A stretch of DNA of 51,569 bases from Actinomycetes bacterium (GCA_036000965.1 DASYUT010000267.1:1-51569), one strand, 5' to 3'. Positions 15,650 through 25,116 are shown, counted from the first letter of the stretch. Numbers and translations: made by a program. Notes: a model not told the origin generated them from the sequence alone.

Positions 15650-17680
15650 TTGTCACCACCTGTGCGCTACGTCTTGAAGAAGACGTTGAGGATCCTGATC
15701 TGGACCGCCGTGCTCTACATCATCTCGCTCCCGATCCTGTACTGGATGTACAAGTCGAACCGGGGCCTGGACTGGTGGGGCATCCTCGGCGGCGACCCCC
15801 GGATCCCGCCCGAGTACCGAACCTTCCTGATCAAGAGCAACAACCAGTACGCGCCCGACTTCGACCTGTGGGCGACCACCAGGGCGCTGCCGTTCGCGAT
15901 CGTCAGCTTCCTCCTCACGATCATCATGCTGATGATGTTCATGATCGTGCAGTTCGCGGGCCTGTTCTGGTTCCTGTCGCGCGGGCGCACCTACGTCATC
16001 TACCCGCGCGAGTACGACGTCACCTTCGACGACGTCCGTGGCCAGCCCGAGATCGTGGAGTCGACCAAGGAAGCCCTCACCCTGTTCCAGGGGTTCAAGA
16101 AGTTCCGGGAGGCCGGCGGGTACCCGCCCCACGGGATCTTGTTCGAGGGGCCGCCTGGCACCGGCAAGACGCTGCTCGGCAAGGCGATCGCCGGCTCGGC
16201 CAAGGTGCCGTTCGTCTACGCGTCGGGCACGAGCTTCAACAACATGTTCATGGGCATCGGCAACCTGCGGATTGCCAGCCTGTTCCGGAAGGCCCGCCGG
16301 CTGTCCAGCAAGCACGGCGGGTCGGTCATCTTCCTCGACGAGCTGGACGCGGTCGGCGGCTCGCGGGGCGCGGTGTCGCAGGCGATGGCCGACGCGCCGC
16401 CGGTGCGGGGCCCGCTGCGGTTCATCATGGCGCCCGGCGGCATGGGCGGCATGGGCGGCATGTACGTCAACGAGCTGCTGATCCAGATGGACGGCATGGT
16501 GATGCCCAAGGGGCTGATGCGCCACGTGCGGCGCATCCTGCGCCTCGGCAAGCCGAAGATCCCGCAGTACAACGTGATGGTGATCGGGGCCACCAACCAG
16601 GCCTCGACGCTGGACCCGGCGCTGCTGCGGCCGGGCCGGTTCGACCGCAAGCTGCACGTGGGCCTGCCGTCGGGCTCCGGCCGCGAGGACATCCTGGGGT
16701 ACTACCTGGCCAAGGTGCAGCACGACTCGGTGGACGTGGCCCGGCTGGCCCGGGCGACCTACGGGTTCTCGCCCGCGCAGATCAAGAACCTGGTCAACGA
16801 GGCGCTGATCTTCGCGCTGGTGGACGGGCGCGAGAAGCTGAACTTCAACGACCTGTGGACGGCGAAGGTGACCGAGGAGATCGGCCTGAAGGAGCCGACG
16901 AAGACCTCTGCTCGCGACCGCCAGATGACCGCGTTCCACGAGGCCGGCCACGCGGTGCTCGGCTACATCCTGGAGCTGGACGACCAGATCCAGGTCGCCT
17001 CGATCATCAAGCGGCGCGACACCCTGGGCGTGGTCTACCGGACGCCGCTCGAGGAGCGGCACACCGAGCTGCGCGAGGACATGCGGCGCGACATCGTGGT
17101 GTCGCTGGGCGGCCTGGCCGCCGAGGAGATCTGGTTCGGCGACACTACCGGCGGGCCCTCCTCCGACCTCCAGATGGCGACCTACCGGGCCGCGATCATG
17201 CTGGGCATGCTGGGCATGGGCGACAGCCTGATCTCCTATGGGGTGCTGAACGAGAACCCGTACGCGGGCGGCCCGATGAGCGCGATCCTCTCCAACCCCG
17301 ACAACCGCAAGGCGATGGGAGAGCTGCTGGCGTCCTGCAAGCAGGAGGCGGTCGAGCTGCTGCGCCGCAACGAGCCGGCCATGCGGGCGCTGGCCGAGAA
17401 GCTGCTCGAGAAGGACGAGGTCGGCGGCGAGGAGATCGAGGAGCTGATGCAGGCCAAGGCGGTCGCCCGGGCCACCCCGTCGTTCCGTCCGGTGCTCGAG
17501 CTGGTCGGCGAGAGCTGGCACGCGCCCATGCTGGTGGAGGCCAACCGCAGGGAGAAGCCCGAGGAGCGGGAGCCAATGGTACCCGCGCCGCGTCCGCCCG
17601 CGCCCGCGCCGCCGCCGTCCGGGCCGTCTGTCCCGCCGGTCGCCGACCGGTCGTCGTCGGGCCGGGACTTCGAGTGGTGA
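15650..17680 (+). CDS. FtsH-like membrane AAA+ zinc metalloprotease, divergent
   Basis: Two membrane segments (about residues 14-33 and 83-110) precede an AAA+ domain with Walker A GPPGTGKT (167-174), Walker [12 protein letters not shown] and the arginine-finger region [11 protein letters not shown]. The M41 site is intact: HEAGH at 430-434 and a later Asp in [12 protein letters not shown]. It should extract and degrade membrane proteins. Unlike classical FtsH it has about 35 extra residues between QMDG and VMVIGATN and a Gly/Met-rich loop after Walker B. The last ~45 residues are Pro-rich. The TTG start has AGGAAGG eight bases upstream; a GTG 12 bases in is an alternative. It is a distant FtsH, likely additional to a housekeeping copy. 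Confidence 0.85.
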   Translation: MSPPVRYVLKKTLRILIWTAVLYIISLPILYWMYKSNRGLDWWGILGGDPRIPPEYRTFLIKSNNQYAPDFDLWATTRALPFAIVSFLLTIIMLMMFMIVQFAGLFWFLSRGRTYVIYPREYDVTFDDVRGQPEIVESTKEALTLFQGFKKFREAGGYPPHGILFEGPPGTGKTLLGKAIAGSAKVPFVYASGTSFNNMFMGIGNLRIASLFRKARRLSSKHGGSVIFLDELDAVGGSRGAVSQAMADAPPVRGPLRFIMAPGGMGGMGGMYVNELLIQMDGMVMPKGLMRHVRRILRLGKPKIPQYNVMVIGATNQASTLDPALLRPGRFDRKLHVGLPSGSGREDILGYYLAKVQHDSVDVARLARATYGFSPAQIKNLVNEALIFALVDGREKLNFNDLWTAKVTEEIGLKEPTKTSARDRQMTAFHEAGHAVLGYILELDDQIQVASIIKRRDTLGVVYRTPLEERHTELREDMRRDIVVSLGGLAAEEIWFGDTTGGPSSDLQMATYRAAIMLGMLGMGDSLISYGVLNENPYAGGPMSAILSNPDNRKAMGELLASCKQEAVELLRRNEPAMRALAEKLLEKDEVGGEEIEELMQAKAVARATPSFRPVLELVGESWHAPMLVEANRREKPEEREPMVPAPRPPAPAPPPSGPSVPPVADRSSSGRDFEW

Positions 17681-17719
17681 CCGCCCCGGGCGGCTGAGCG
17701 CCCGCCGGGAATCTGGGTC

Positions 17720-17746
17720 CGAGCGCGCCGCGAGCCGGCGCGCTCG
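17720..17746. terminator. Hairpin after the ftsH-like gene
   Basis: Perfect 10-bp stem CGAGCGCGCC / GGCGCGCTCG with a seven-base loop, 40 bases past the stop, between convergent genes. There is no T-tract. Confidence 0.55.
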
Positions 17747-17782
17747 CTCGTCTCCGGCCACGGTGGGCCGGGTCTCCGGGCC

Positions 17783-17893
17783 ACCGTGGCCGGGTCCAGC
17801 CGACGGTCGTGGTGGGCCGGGTCCAGCCGACGGTCGTGGTGGGCCGGGTCAGCCGACGGCCGTAGTGGGCCGGGTCAGCCGACGGTCGTGGTG
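17783..17893. repeat. 27-29-bp tandem repeat overlapping the end of the zinc-ribbon gene
   Basis: Four units like GGGCCGGGTCCAGCCGACGG plus GTCGTGGT. The last unit contains the stop codon and final codons (TTTTVG) of the minus-strand gene, so the array has replaced or extended that C-terminus. Confidence 0.8.
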
Positions 17894-18987
17894 GTGGCAC
17901 CGGGCTGGGCGAGGGTGGCCTGCAGCGGGATGGCCTGGACGCCGGTGCCCAGGCGGACGGTGAGCCGGTCGGTCGGGGCGGTCCGGCAGCTCACCACCAG
18001 GCCGGGCCCGGGCAGGGTCTGGATGCCGCTCACCATCTCGGTCTGCCGGCACAGGGTCCGGCCGCCAGCTCGCAGCTCGGCCGTGACCGGCAGGATGCCG
18101 GTGACGGACTGGCCCTGCTCGGTCGGCTTGACCGCGACCACGGCGGTCGCGCGGCCGGCGCCCACGAAGGCGGCGGTCACCTCGAGCCGGAGCCGGCCGT
18201 TGAGGGAAGGGCCGGGCCGGATCTCGACGGCGTCCTGACCGAGGGAGACCGGCTCGGCGCGGGCGGGCCATGGCGTGGGCGTGTCCAGCCGGATCTCGGT
18301 CTCCTCGATCCTGCCGACGACCAGGCCGCCCACCTCGATGGTGGCGAGCTGCGAGGCCGGCGGGGTGGGTCCGAGCAGTACCATGTAGGAGCGCCCGTCG
18401 TCGCTGGTCGGGAAGGTCTCGGCCCCGTCGGTGCCGGCCAGCTCGTTGCGGTCGGGGCTGGCGAACAGCCCGCCAGCGGTGTCGCGCAGCCGCAGGTCGG
18501 CGAAGGCCAGCACCCGCTGGCCATGGGCGAGGCCGTCGATGCGCAGGGCGAGCTGGCCGGTGGTCTCCTCCTCGCCCGGCTCCTGCCCGCGCTCGATCGC
18601 GACGGCGGTCAGCGTGATCCCGTCCCGCGAGGCCGACCACCCGAGCCGGCGGCGCTGGTTGGCCGGCTCGGCCGGGGTCGTGGTGGGGGTGGGGCGGGTG
18701 GTGGCTGCCTGCTCGGCCGGCCGGGCTGCCTGCCCGCCGGCCCGGCCGGCCACGAACGCGATGCCGGCCAGCACCACGGCGGCCAGGACCAGCGCGGCCC
18801 GGGTGCGGGGCGGGGCCGGCGGTGGCTCGACCGGGGCCATGTCGTGCCGCGGGGCGGGGGCCGGGACGGGGGGCGCCGGGTCCAGCACGGCCAGGAGGGT
18901 GCCGCAGACCGGGCAGGCGGTCGCGCGCTCGCGGACCGCGTCGCAGCGGGGGCACCAGCCGGTCACGGCGGGCCACTCATACGCCAC
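17875..18987 (-). CDS. Zinc-ribbon single-pass membrane protein, paralogue B
   Basis: Not assigned to a known family. Residues 12-30 form a CPRCD...CPVCG zinc ribbon, followed by a Pro-rich linker, one hydrophobic segment (about 62-82), a Thr/Pro-rich linker and an extracytoplasmic region of about 250 residues rich in beta-forming sequence (GQLALRIDGLAHGQRVLAF). Its layout matches the upstream gene closely (ribbon, linker, helix, beta domain, the SP-RNEL motif and an ASDDGR/TSDDGR-like segment), so the two are tandem paralogues. They overlap by 25 bases. The GTG start has GAGG nine bases upstream. With the ribbon inside and the domain outside, it may link an outside sensor to a cytoplasmic partner; this is inference. 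Confidence 0.7.
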   Translation of the reverse strand: MAYEWPAVTGWCPRCDAVRERATACPVCGTLLAVLDPAPPVPAPAPRHDMAPVEPPPAPPRTRAALVLAAVVLAGIAFVAGRAGGQAARPAEQAATTRPTPTTTPAEPANQRRRLGWSASRDGITLTAVAIERGQEPGEEETTGQLALRIDGLAHGQRVLAFADLRLRDTAGGLFASPDRNELAGTDGAETFPTSDDGRSYMVLLGPTPPASQLATIEVGGLVVGRIEETEIRLDTPTPWPARAEPVSLGQDAVEIRPGPSLNGRLRLEVTAAFVGAGRATAVVAVKPTEQGQSVTGILPVTAELRAGGRTLCRQTEMVSGIQTLPGPGLVVSCRTAPTDRLTVRLGTGVQAIPLQATLAQPGATTTTVG

Positions 18988-20036
18988 GGTCCGCTGACCT
19001 CGCGTTCCAGGTGGCCCTGGACGCTGACCATGAACTTGTAGCGTCCGGGGCTGTCGGCGGCCAGCGAGGCCCCATCGAAGCGGACCGCGGTGGTGCCGTC
19101 GGGCCCGCTGCTGACCGTCGGCTGGATGTCGGTGAGGGCGTTGGCGATCGTCACCTGGGGCCCGCCGCTGAGGACCGACCGGGTCAGGGGGCCCTTCGGG
19201 GTGAGCAGGATGACCACGTCGCGGCGGCGGTAGTCGGACGCGGCCACCGCCATGGTCGGGCAGTTCCTGCAGCGCACCTTCACGCCGCAGCCCCGGCAGG
19301 TCGCCGGGGGGACCATCACCTCGATGGACTCGTCGGAGGGCCGCAGCCCGGGGTGGACGAGCGTGCCCTCGGCCTCCTCGAGGACCCGGTTGGTCACGAA
19401 GATGTCCTGGACGGTCACGGCGGCCACGGCGGCCAGGCGATCCACGGGGCTGCGGACGAGCACCTCGGCCTCTGGGCCGCCGCGCCCGTCGTCGCTGGCG
19501 GGGGCGAAGCCGACCGGCCCCCCACGGAGGAGCTGCCCGCCGTCCTTGTCGGTGACGCTGACGCCCCGCAGGCCCATGACCGTCTCGCCGTCAGCCAGCC
19601 CGTCCACCCTGACGGTCAGGGTGCTGCCCCGCTCCCGGACCTGGATGCGCTGCAGCGTCAGGCTGAGCTGGTTCCGCTCCGGGCTGGGCCATCCGTAGGT
19701 CAGGTCGCCGCGGGTCGCCGGGCCAAGGTCGTCGCCGGTCGTCTCGGTCGGGCTGGACGCCACCGGACCGGCCGACGGGGTCGTCCGGGTGACGCGGCCG
19801 GCCGCGAACGCGCCAGCGACCACGGCGACGACCGCGAGCCCGGCGGCGAGGGTCCGGGCGGCCGGCAGCAGGGCGCGCAAGCGGCCGGTGGCAGCGTCCC
19901 ACCAGCCGGCCGGGGTGGGGCGCCGTTCGGCGGACGGGAGCCGCAGGAGCGTGCTCGAGCAGGCCGGGCAGGGCGATCCGGCGCGGGCGGGCCGGAGCTC
20001 GTCGCACCGGGGGCACCAGGCCTGCCGCCGTGCCAC
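18963..20036 (-). CDS. Zinc-ribbon single-pass membrane protein, paralogue A
   Basis: Same plan as its downstream neighbour: CPRCDELR...CPACSS ribbon (residues 8-27), one membrane helix (about 60-82) and an outside domain containing YGWPSPERNQLSLTLQRIQV. It carries an additional four-Cys knuckle, CRGCGVKVRCRNC, about residue 245, absent from paralogue B. This knuckle is on the predicted outside, where zinc or disulfide chemistry is possible. The GTG start lies six bases after the M24 peptidase stop with no good ribosome site, so translation is probably coupled to that gene. Function unknown. Confidence 0.7.
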   Translation of the reverse strand: MARRQAWCPRCDELRPARAGSPCPACSSTLLRLPSAERRPTPAGWWDAATGRLRALLPAARTLAAGLAVVAVVAGAFAAGRVTRTTPSAGPVASSPTETTGDDLGPATRGDLTYGWPSPERNQLSLTLQRIQVRERGSTLTVRVDGLADGETVMGLRGVSVTDKDGGQLLRGGPVGFAPASDDGRGGPEAEVLVRSPVDRLAAVAAVTVQDIFVTNRVLEEAEGTLVHPGLRPSDESIEVMVPPATCRGCGVKVRCRNCPTMAVAASDYRRRDVVILLTPKGPLTRSVLSGGPQVTIANALTDIQPTVSSGPDGTTAVRFDGASLAADSPGRYKFMVSVQGHLEREVSGPWRMSGPP

Positions 20037-20042
20037 GGCGGT

Positions 20043-21158
20043 TCAGCCGTCGACCACCCGCAGGCCGCGGGCGGTGGTGTTGAGCCGGCGGGCGCCGGTC
20101 TCGGTGCAGACCACGATGTCCTCGATGCGGGCGCCGAACCGGCCGGGCAGGTAAATGCCGGGCTCGACCGAGAACGCCATCCCGGCCACCAGCGGCTCGT
20201 CGTTGCCCTCGACGATGTAGGGGTCCTCGTGCTCCTCGAGCCCGATGCCGTGGCCGGTGCGGTGGATGAAGTGCTCGCCGTGGCCGGCCGCGGCGATCCG
20301 GTCGCGGCAGGCGGCGTCGACCGCGGCGGCGCGGACCCCGGGCGTGACCGCCTCGCAGCCGGCCTCCTGCGCGTCCTGGAGCACCTCGTACAGTTCGGCG
20401 AAGCCGTCGGGCGGCTCCCCGACCACGACCGTCCGGGTGGTGTCGGAGCAGTAGCCGGCCAGGCGCCCGCCGATGTCGATCACCACCGGGTCGCGCGGCT
20501 GGATGACCCGCCGCCCGGCCACGTGGTGGGGGCTGGCCCCGTTCGGGCCCGAGCCGACGATCACGAACAAGGTCTTGTCGTGGCCGGCGTCGCGGATCGC
20601 CCGGTCCAGGTCGCGGGCCACGTCCTGCTCGGTGCGGCCGGCCCAGCGGAGCTCGCCGAGCCCGTCGACGACCCGGTCGATGGCGGCGGCCGCGCGGGCC
20701 AGCGCCTCGACCTCGGCGGCGTCCTTCACCATCCGCAGGGCGCGGGTGAGCGCCGAGGCGGCCAGGAACTCGGCGGCGGGCAGCCGGGCCTGGAGCCGGA
20801 GCAGGAACGTGCTCCAGAGCCGGTCCCCCACCCCGAGCCGCCCGGCGGCCGCCCCGGCCGCGGTCAGTGCCTGCCGGACCAGCACGACCGGGTCCTCGGT
20901 CTCGTTCCAGGGCGTGACCGCGACGTCCAGGCCGGCCAGGTGCTCGCGGGCCAGCGGCGCCTCGAGGGCGGGCACGACCAGCCGGGCGTCGCCCTGGGCG
21001 GTGACCACGAGCAGGGTCATGCGCTCGAGCGCCGGCGCGTCGTAGCCGGTCAGGTAGTACAGGTCGGCCGACGGTCCGAGCAGGAGCGCGTCGACCCCGC
21101 GGCCGGCGAGCTCCTTGCCCGCCCGGGCCAGGCGCTCGGCGTGTGGGCTGGTGGCCAT
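20043..21158 (-). CDS. pepE: M24 metallopeptidase, Xaa-Pro dipeptidase/aminopeptidase
   Basis: A creatinase-like N-domain (residues 1-140) precedes a pita-bread domain with all five metal ligands: Asp in VVIDIGG, Asp in YCSDTTRT, His in HRTGHGIG, Glu in FSVEPGIY and Glu in RIEDIVV. It should cleave dipeptides or short peptides with Pro in second position, in the cytoplasm. In Mycobacterium a homologous gene (pepE) also lies beyond helY in the pafBC-tatAC-helY cluster, so synteny supports the name. A peptidase acting on peptides released by the proteasome would fit but is not shown. A GGTAGGAT-N6-ATG element precedes the start. Confidence 0.88.
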   Translation of the reverse strand: MATSPHAERLARAGKELAGRGVDALLLGPSADLYYLTGYDAPALERMTLLVVTAQGDARLVVPALEAPLAREHLAGLDVAVTPWNETEDPVVLVRQALTAAGAAAGRLGVGDRLWSTFLLRLQARLPAAEFLAASALTRALRMVKDAAEVEALARAAAAIDRVVDGLGELRWAGRTEQDVARDLDRAIRDAGHDKTLFVIVGSGPNGASPHHVAGRRVIQPRDPVVIDIGGRLAGYCSDTTRTVVVGEPPDGFAELYEVLQDAQEAGCEAVTPGVRAAAVDAACRDRIAAAGHGEHFIHRTGHGIGLEEHEDPYIVEGNDEPLVAGMAFSVEPGIYLPGRFGARIEDIVVCTETGARRLNTTARGLRVVDG

Positions 21159-21164
21159 GTAGTG

Positions 21165-21170
21165 ATCCTA
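21165..21170 (-). promoter_or_regulatory. Putative -10 box, leaderless M24 peptidase transcript
   Basis: GG-TAGGAT with six bases to the ATG, no Shine-Dalgarno. It belongs to the GGYARNAT-N6-RTG group. Confidence 0.5.
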
Positions 21171-21221
21171 CCTGGCGGGACGGCCGGGGGCGACGGAGCG
21201 CCCGCGGCGCGGGCATCCATG

Positions 21222-21345
21222 CCGACGGCCAGGTTCGGCCCAACGGCTTGGAGCGCCTTCGGCGCAAGCATCCCAATTCCGACGGCCAGGTTCGGCTGTC
21301 GGGCCTCGCGCGCTTCAGGCGGGTGGGCCTCGCGCGCTTCAGGCG
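21222..21345. repeat. Nested repeats between the M24 and lipid-kinase-fold genes
   Basis: CCGACGGCCAGGTTCGG occurs at 21222 and 21279 (57-bp period). Then GCCTCGCGCGCTTCAGGC occurs at 21303 and 21327 (24-bp period), the inverted form of the repeat coded inside the aminotransferase at 7981-8044. Confidence 0.85.
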
Positions 21346-21351
21346 ACACGG

Positions 21352-22305
21352 TCACACCTTGACCCGGAGGGCACCGGGGAGGACGTCGACGGCGAGCGGC
21401 GGGCCGCCGGGCACGAGGCGGCCGTCCAGGGCGAGGACGAGCGGCTCGGCCGTGTCGACCTCGACCCGGCGGGACTGGTACTCGCGCACCGAGGGGTGGG
21501 GGATGTGGTCGCCGTAGTAGAGCCGCTTGGAGCGCGAGTAGATGGCGAGGGGCTGGCCCTCGAAGGCGATGACCGACAGGCGGCCGTCGTCGGGCAGGGC
21601 ACGCGGGGCGACCTTCATGTGGCCCATGGAGAACTGGCCGTTGGCGACGGTGAGCCCGGCCAGGCGGAAGTCGACCGTGGCGTGGTCCAGGCCGAGGCGG
21701 GCAGGGGTGCTCCGGCTCGTGGCCAGGCCGCGCAGGGCGGCGGCGAACCGGGCCACCCGCGCGCTGCGGTCGCGTCCGGCGATGCGGCTCGACACCAGCG
21801 CCGGGTAGCCCAGCTCGGCGGCGTTGGCGAACACGGCGGACCGCTCGACGCCGGCCGGGCCGCGCCAGCGGGCCCGGCCCACGTCGGCCAGGAACACGGT
21901 GTCCCCGAGCAGGTGCCGGGCGGCTCGCTCGGGGTCGTCGGGCAGCCCGAAGGTGGCCGAGAGGTCCTGGCGGCCGAGACCGACCAGGCCGAGCACGGCG
22001 TCGGGGGCGCGCGGGCCGTCCGGGCCGACGAGCGTCCCGACCAGGGCGTGGGCCACCTCGTCGGAGCCGACCGCGACGAGCAGGCGCGCTCCCCCGGCCA
22101 GGGCCCGGGCGGCCAGCGCCCCCGCCCGGCCGACCGGCCGGGCGACCGCCGCCTCGGCCACCACCCCGGCCCTGGCCAGGTGCTGGCGCAGCTCGGTCAG
22201 GCCCGAGCGGCCGGCGGCCGGGTCGCCGATGAGGTACGGCGCACCCCAGGGCAGCCGCCCGGGGTCGGAGCCGAGCTCTCCGGCCTGGTCGGCGGTTGAC
22301 GTCAC
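21352..22305 (-). CDS. Diacylglycerol-kinase-fold protein with degenerate nucleotide site
   Basis: The C-terminal half resembles DAGK/LCB5-type lipid kinases: VANGQFSMGHMKVAPRALPDDGRLSV corresponds to the conserved substrate block, and DGRLVPGGPPL is a later glycine loop. The N-terminal half aligns in layout, but the invariant GGDGT is replaced by VGSDEVAHAL (residues 79-88), so ATP binding as usually described is doubtful. It may have lost activity or changed role, for instance as a partner of the intact homologue upstream. The GTG start has GAGGAG eight bases upstream. It follows helY after 114 bases. Confidence 0.65.
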   Translation of the reverse strand: MTSTADQAGELGSDPGRLPWGAPYLIGDPAAGRSGLTELRQHLARAGVVAEAAVARPVGRAGALAARALAGGARLLVAVGSDEVAHALVGTLVGPDGPRAPDAVLGLVGLGRQDLSATFGLPDDPERAARHLLGDTVFLADVGRARWRGPAGVERSAVFANAAELGYPALVSSRIAGRDRSARVARFAAALRGLATSRSTPARLGLDHATVDFRLAGLTVANGQFSMGHMKVAPRALPDDGRLSVIAFEGQPLAIYSRSKRLYYGDHIPHPSVREYQSRRVEVDTAEPLVLALDGRLVPGGPPLAVDVLPGALRVKV

Positions 22306-22419
22306 AGGACGCTCCTCGGGTGGACGGCGGCGGACGGGGGGAACGATAGCGGACGGCGGGCGGCCGGGGCCGGCCCGGCCGGTTGACATCGGGAGGCTGA
22401 CGGGAGGTGAGCCCGAAGG

Positions 22420-25116
22420 TCAGAGCAGGCCCGAGTAGGCGACCACCCCGCGCTGGCAGGCGTCGACCGCCGCCCGGGCGGTGCCGGCCAGGCCGGGGTC
22501 CTCGGCGACCAGCGCGATCTGGCGCAGCAGGTCCAGGAGCTGCTTGGTCACGCGCACGAAGTCGCCCGGGGTGATCTCCTGCTCGCCGAGCACGTCCTCG
22601 AGCGACTCCCCCATCGCCCAGCGGTAGGCGAGGTCGGCGAACCCCGGGTCCAGGGCGCGGGTCAGGTCCAGCCCCTCGGCGGCCTCGTGGGCGCGGACCT
22701 CCTCCCAGACGTCGTCCAGCGCGGCCAGGGCGGTCCCGACCGCCGGGGTGGGCAGCTCGACCCGTTCGGGCGGGCCCTCCCCCCCGCGCGCCTCGTAGAC
22801 CAGGGCGGAGGCGCAGGCGGCCAGCTCGGCCGGGCCAAGCCCGCGCCACACGCCCCGGTGGATCGCCTCGACCACCACCAGGTCCGCCTCGCTGTACACC
22901 CGGCGCAGGGTGGCGCCTTTGCCGCTCAAGGTGAACCCGTCGACGTAGCCGAGCCGCTCGAGTACGAGCAGGACCCGGTTGAACAGCCGCACCAGCGAGC
23001 CGGTGCGGCGGCGGACCCGGCCGGCCAGGTGCTCGGTGTCCTTGGCGAGCTGCTCGTGGCGCTGCATCCAGCGCTCGTGCTCGGGCCGGTCCGGGCAGGC
23101 GTGCACCAGGTGGGCGCGCAGCGCGGCCCGCAGCGCTGCCAGCTCGGGGTCGTCGGCGGCCGCCTTGCGCCGGCGCGAGGGGGGGTCGGGCCGGGGCAGG
23201 TCCAGCTGGGCGAGCGCCTCGGCCACCCTGGCCTTGAACCGCGGGCTCTTGGGAGAGAGCGTCCGCGGCATCGCGACCCGGCCGACCGGCACTGGCGCGA
23301 CCCCGAAGTCGCGCACGGCGACCCGGCGCACGCGCCGGTCCTCGGTCAGCACCAGCACCCCGGCCGAGCCGTCCCGCCCCCCGGCCGGGCCGAGCACCGC
23401 GGCCAGACCCCGGCGCCGCCCGCCGGGCAGGTGGACGACGGTGCCAGGGGTGAGGGCGCGGACCGCCTCGGCCGCCTCGTCGGTGCGGGCCCGGCGCTCG
23501 GCGTCGGCCAGGGCGCTCTCCTGGGCCCGGACCCGCCGGCGCAGGTCCCAGTACGCCTCGACGTCGCCCCGGTCGCACGCTGCCGAGCGGAGGTAGCCGG
23601 CCAGGTACTCGGCGTTGCGGGCCAGCGTCTGCTCGGCCCCGTGCACGGTCCGGTCGGCCAGGAACTGCGCGAACGAGGAGGCGAGCAGGCGCTCGGCCTC
23701 CTCGCGCTCGTAGTTGGCGACCAGGTTCACGGCCATGTTGTAGGAGGGCCGGAATGACGACGCGAGCGGGTAGGTGCGGGTCGAGGCCAGCCCGGTGATC
23801 CGCTCGAAGGGGATGTAGGGCTGGTGGAGCACGACCGCCGCGCCCCGGCTGTCGATCCCGCGCCGGCCCGCCCGCCCGGTCAGCTGGGTGTACTCGCCCG
23901 GGGTGAGCAGCTCGTGCCGCTCCCCCTGCCACTTCGACAGCTTCTCGATCGCGACCGTGCGGGCCGGCATGTTGATCCCGAGCGACAGGGTCTCGGTGGC
24001 GAACACCACCTTCACCAGCCCCTGCGCGAACAGTTCCTCGACCGCCTCCTTGAACAGCGGCAGCATGCCGGCGTGGTGGCTGGCCACGCCGCGGCTGATC
24101 GACTCGGCCAGCTCGTCGTAGCCGAGGGCGTCCAGGTCGCCGGGGTCCAGGACGGCCACCCGCAGGTCGAGGAACTCGAGGATCTCGGCCCGCTCGGCCT
24201 GGGTGGTGAGCCGGATGTTGGCCGCCCGGCACTGGGCCACGGCCTGGTCGCAGCCGGCCCGCGAGAAGATGAAGTAGATCGCCGGGAGCAGCCCCTCGTC
24301 CTCGAGCAGGTCCACGACCTCGACCCGGGACGGCACCCAGCTCCGCCCGGCTCCCTGGCGGCCGGCCCGGCCCCGCCGCCCGCTGTCGCGGGAGCGGGAC
24401 GCGCTCCACTCGCGCTCGCCCCGCCTCGCCAGTGCCGGGTTGGGCACCAGGTCGCCGTCGCCCCGGTTGACCAGCAGCGGGTGCAGCTCGCGGCCGACCA
24501 GGTAGTAGTTGTCCAGCGGCACCGGCCGGCGCTCCTCGATGACCACCTCGGTCGGCCCCCGGGTCGCCTCGAGCCACTCCCCGAACTCCTCGGCGTTGGA
24601 GACCGTGGCCGACAGCGCGGCCACCTTGACCGTCACCGGGAGGTTGATGAGCACCTCCTCCCAGACCGCCCCGCGCACCCGGTCCTGCAGGTAGTGGACC
24701 TCGTCCATGACCACGTAGCTGAGCCCGTCCAGGGTCGGGCTGCCCTCGTAGAGCATGTTGCGCAGGACCTCGGTGGTCATCACCACCACCGGCGCCTCCC
24801 CGTTGATGGAGTTGTCGCCGGTCAGCAGGCCCACGTTGGCGGCGTGGTGGCGGGCCACGAAGTCGCCGAACTTCTGGTTGGACAGCGCCTTCAGGGGGGT
24901 GGTGTAGAACGCCTTGCCGCCCGAGCGCAGCGCCAGCCACACCGCGAACTCCCCCACCACGGTCTTGCCCGCGCCGGTCGGGGCGGCGACCAGGGTGCCC
25001 TCGCCCGCGGCCAGCGCGAGGCAGCCGCGACGCTGGAAGTCGTCGAGGTCGAACGGGTAGCCGGCCGCGAACTCGTCGACGAGCGCGCGCTGGGCGGGGG
25101 TCGGGGTCTGCATCAC
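22420..25116 (-). CDS. helY: SKI2/Mtr4-like DEVH-box RNA helicase HelY
   Basis: An 898-residue helicase with Walker A APTGAGKT (45-52), TTPLKALSNQK (motif Ia), a DEVH box, the SAT motif LSATVSNAEEFG, and in the second RecA domain ASHHAGMLPLFKEAVEELF, FATETLSLGINMPA and QLTGRAGRRGID. The C-terminal part has the DSHCT-like helical region of exosome helicases. It unwinds structured RNA, presumably in decay or processing. Its place after tatC matches Mycobacterium. GTG at 25116 is chosen because GGCAGCAT lies exactly six bases before it; ATG at 25113 is the alternative. About residues 225-255 there is an Arg/Ser-rich insertion. Confidence 0.9.
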   Translation of the reverse strand: MMQTPTPAQRALVDEFAAGYPFDLDDFQRRGCLALAAGEGTLVAAPTGAGKTVVGEFAVWLALRSGGKAFYTTPLKALSNQKFGDFVARHHAANVGLLTGDNSINGEAPVVVMTTEVLRNMLYEGSPTLDGLSYVVMDEVHYLQDRVRGAVWEEVLINLPVTVKVAALSATVSNAEEFGEWLEATRGPTEVVIEERRPVPLDNYYLVGRELHPLLVNRGDGDLVPNPALARRGEREWSASRSRDSGRRGRAGRQGAGRSWVPSRVEVVDLLEDEGLLPAIYFIFSRAGCDQAVAQCRAANIRLTTQAERAEILEFLDLRVAVLDPGDLDALGYDELAESISRGVASHHAGMLPLFKEAVEELFAQGLVKVVFATETLSLGINMPARTVAIEKLSKWQGERHELLTPGEYTQLTGRAGRRGIDSRGAAVVLHQPYIPFERITGLASTRTYPLASSFRPSYNMAVNLVANYEREEAERLLASSFAQFLADRTVHGAEQTLARNAEYLAGYLRSAACDRGDVEAYWDLRRRVRAQESALADAERRARTDEAAEAVRALTPGTVVHLPGGRRRGLAAVLGPAGGRDGSAGVLVLTEDRRVRRVAVRDFGVAPVPVGRVAMPRTLSPKSPRFKARVAEALAQLDLPRPDPPSRRRKAAADDPELAALRAALRAHLVHACPDRPEHERWMQRHEQLAKDTEHLAGRVRRRTGSLVRLFNRVLLVLERLGYVDGFTLSGKGATLRRVYSEADLVVVEAIHRGVWRGLGPAELAACASALVYEARGGEGPPERVELPTPAVGTALAALDDVWEEVRAHEAAEGLDLTRALDPGFADLAYRWAMGESLEDVLGEQEITPGDFVRVTKQLLDLLRQIALVAEDPGLAGTARAAVDACQRGVVAYSGLL

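Noticed and set aside
18822-21362. Plus-strand open frame opposite the M24 peptidase and zinc-ribbon genes
   Set aside because: Composition is that of a complement shadow; genes on the other strand have intact motifs.
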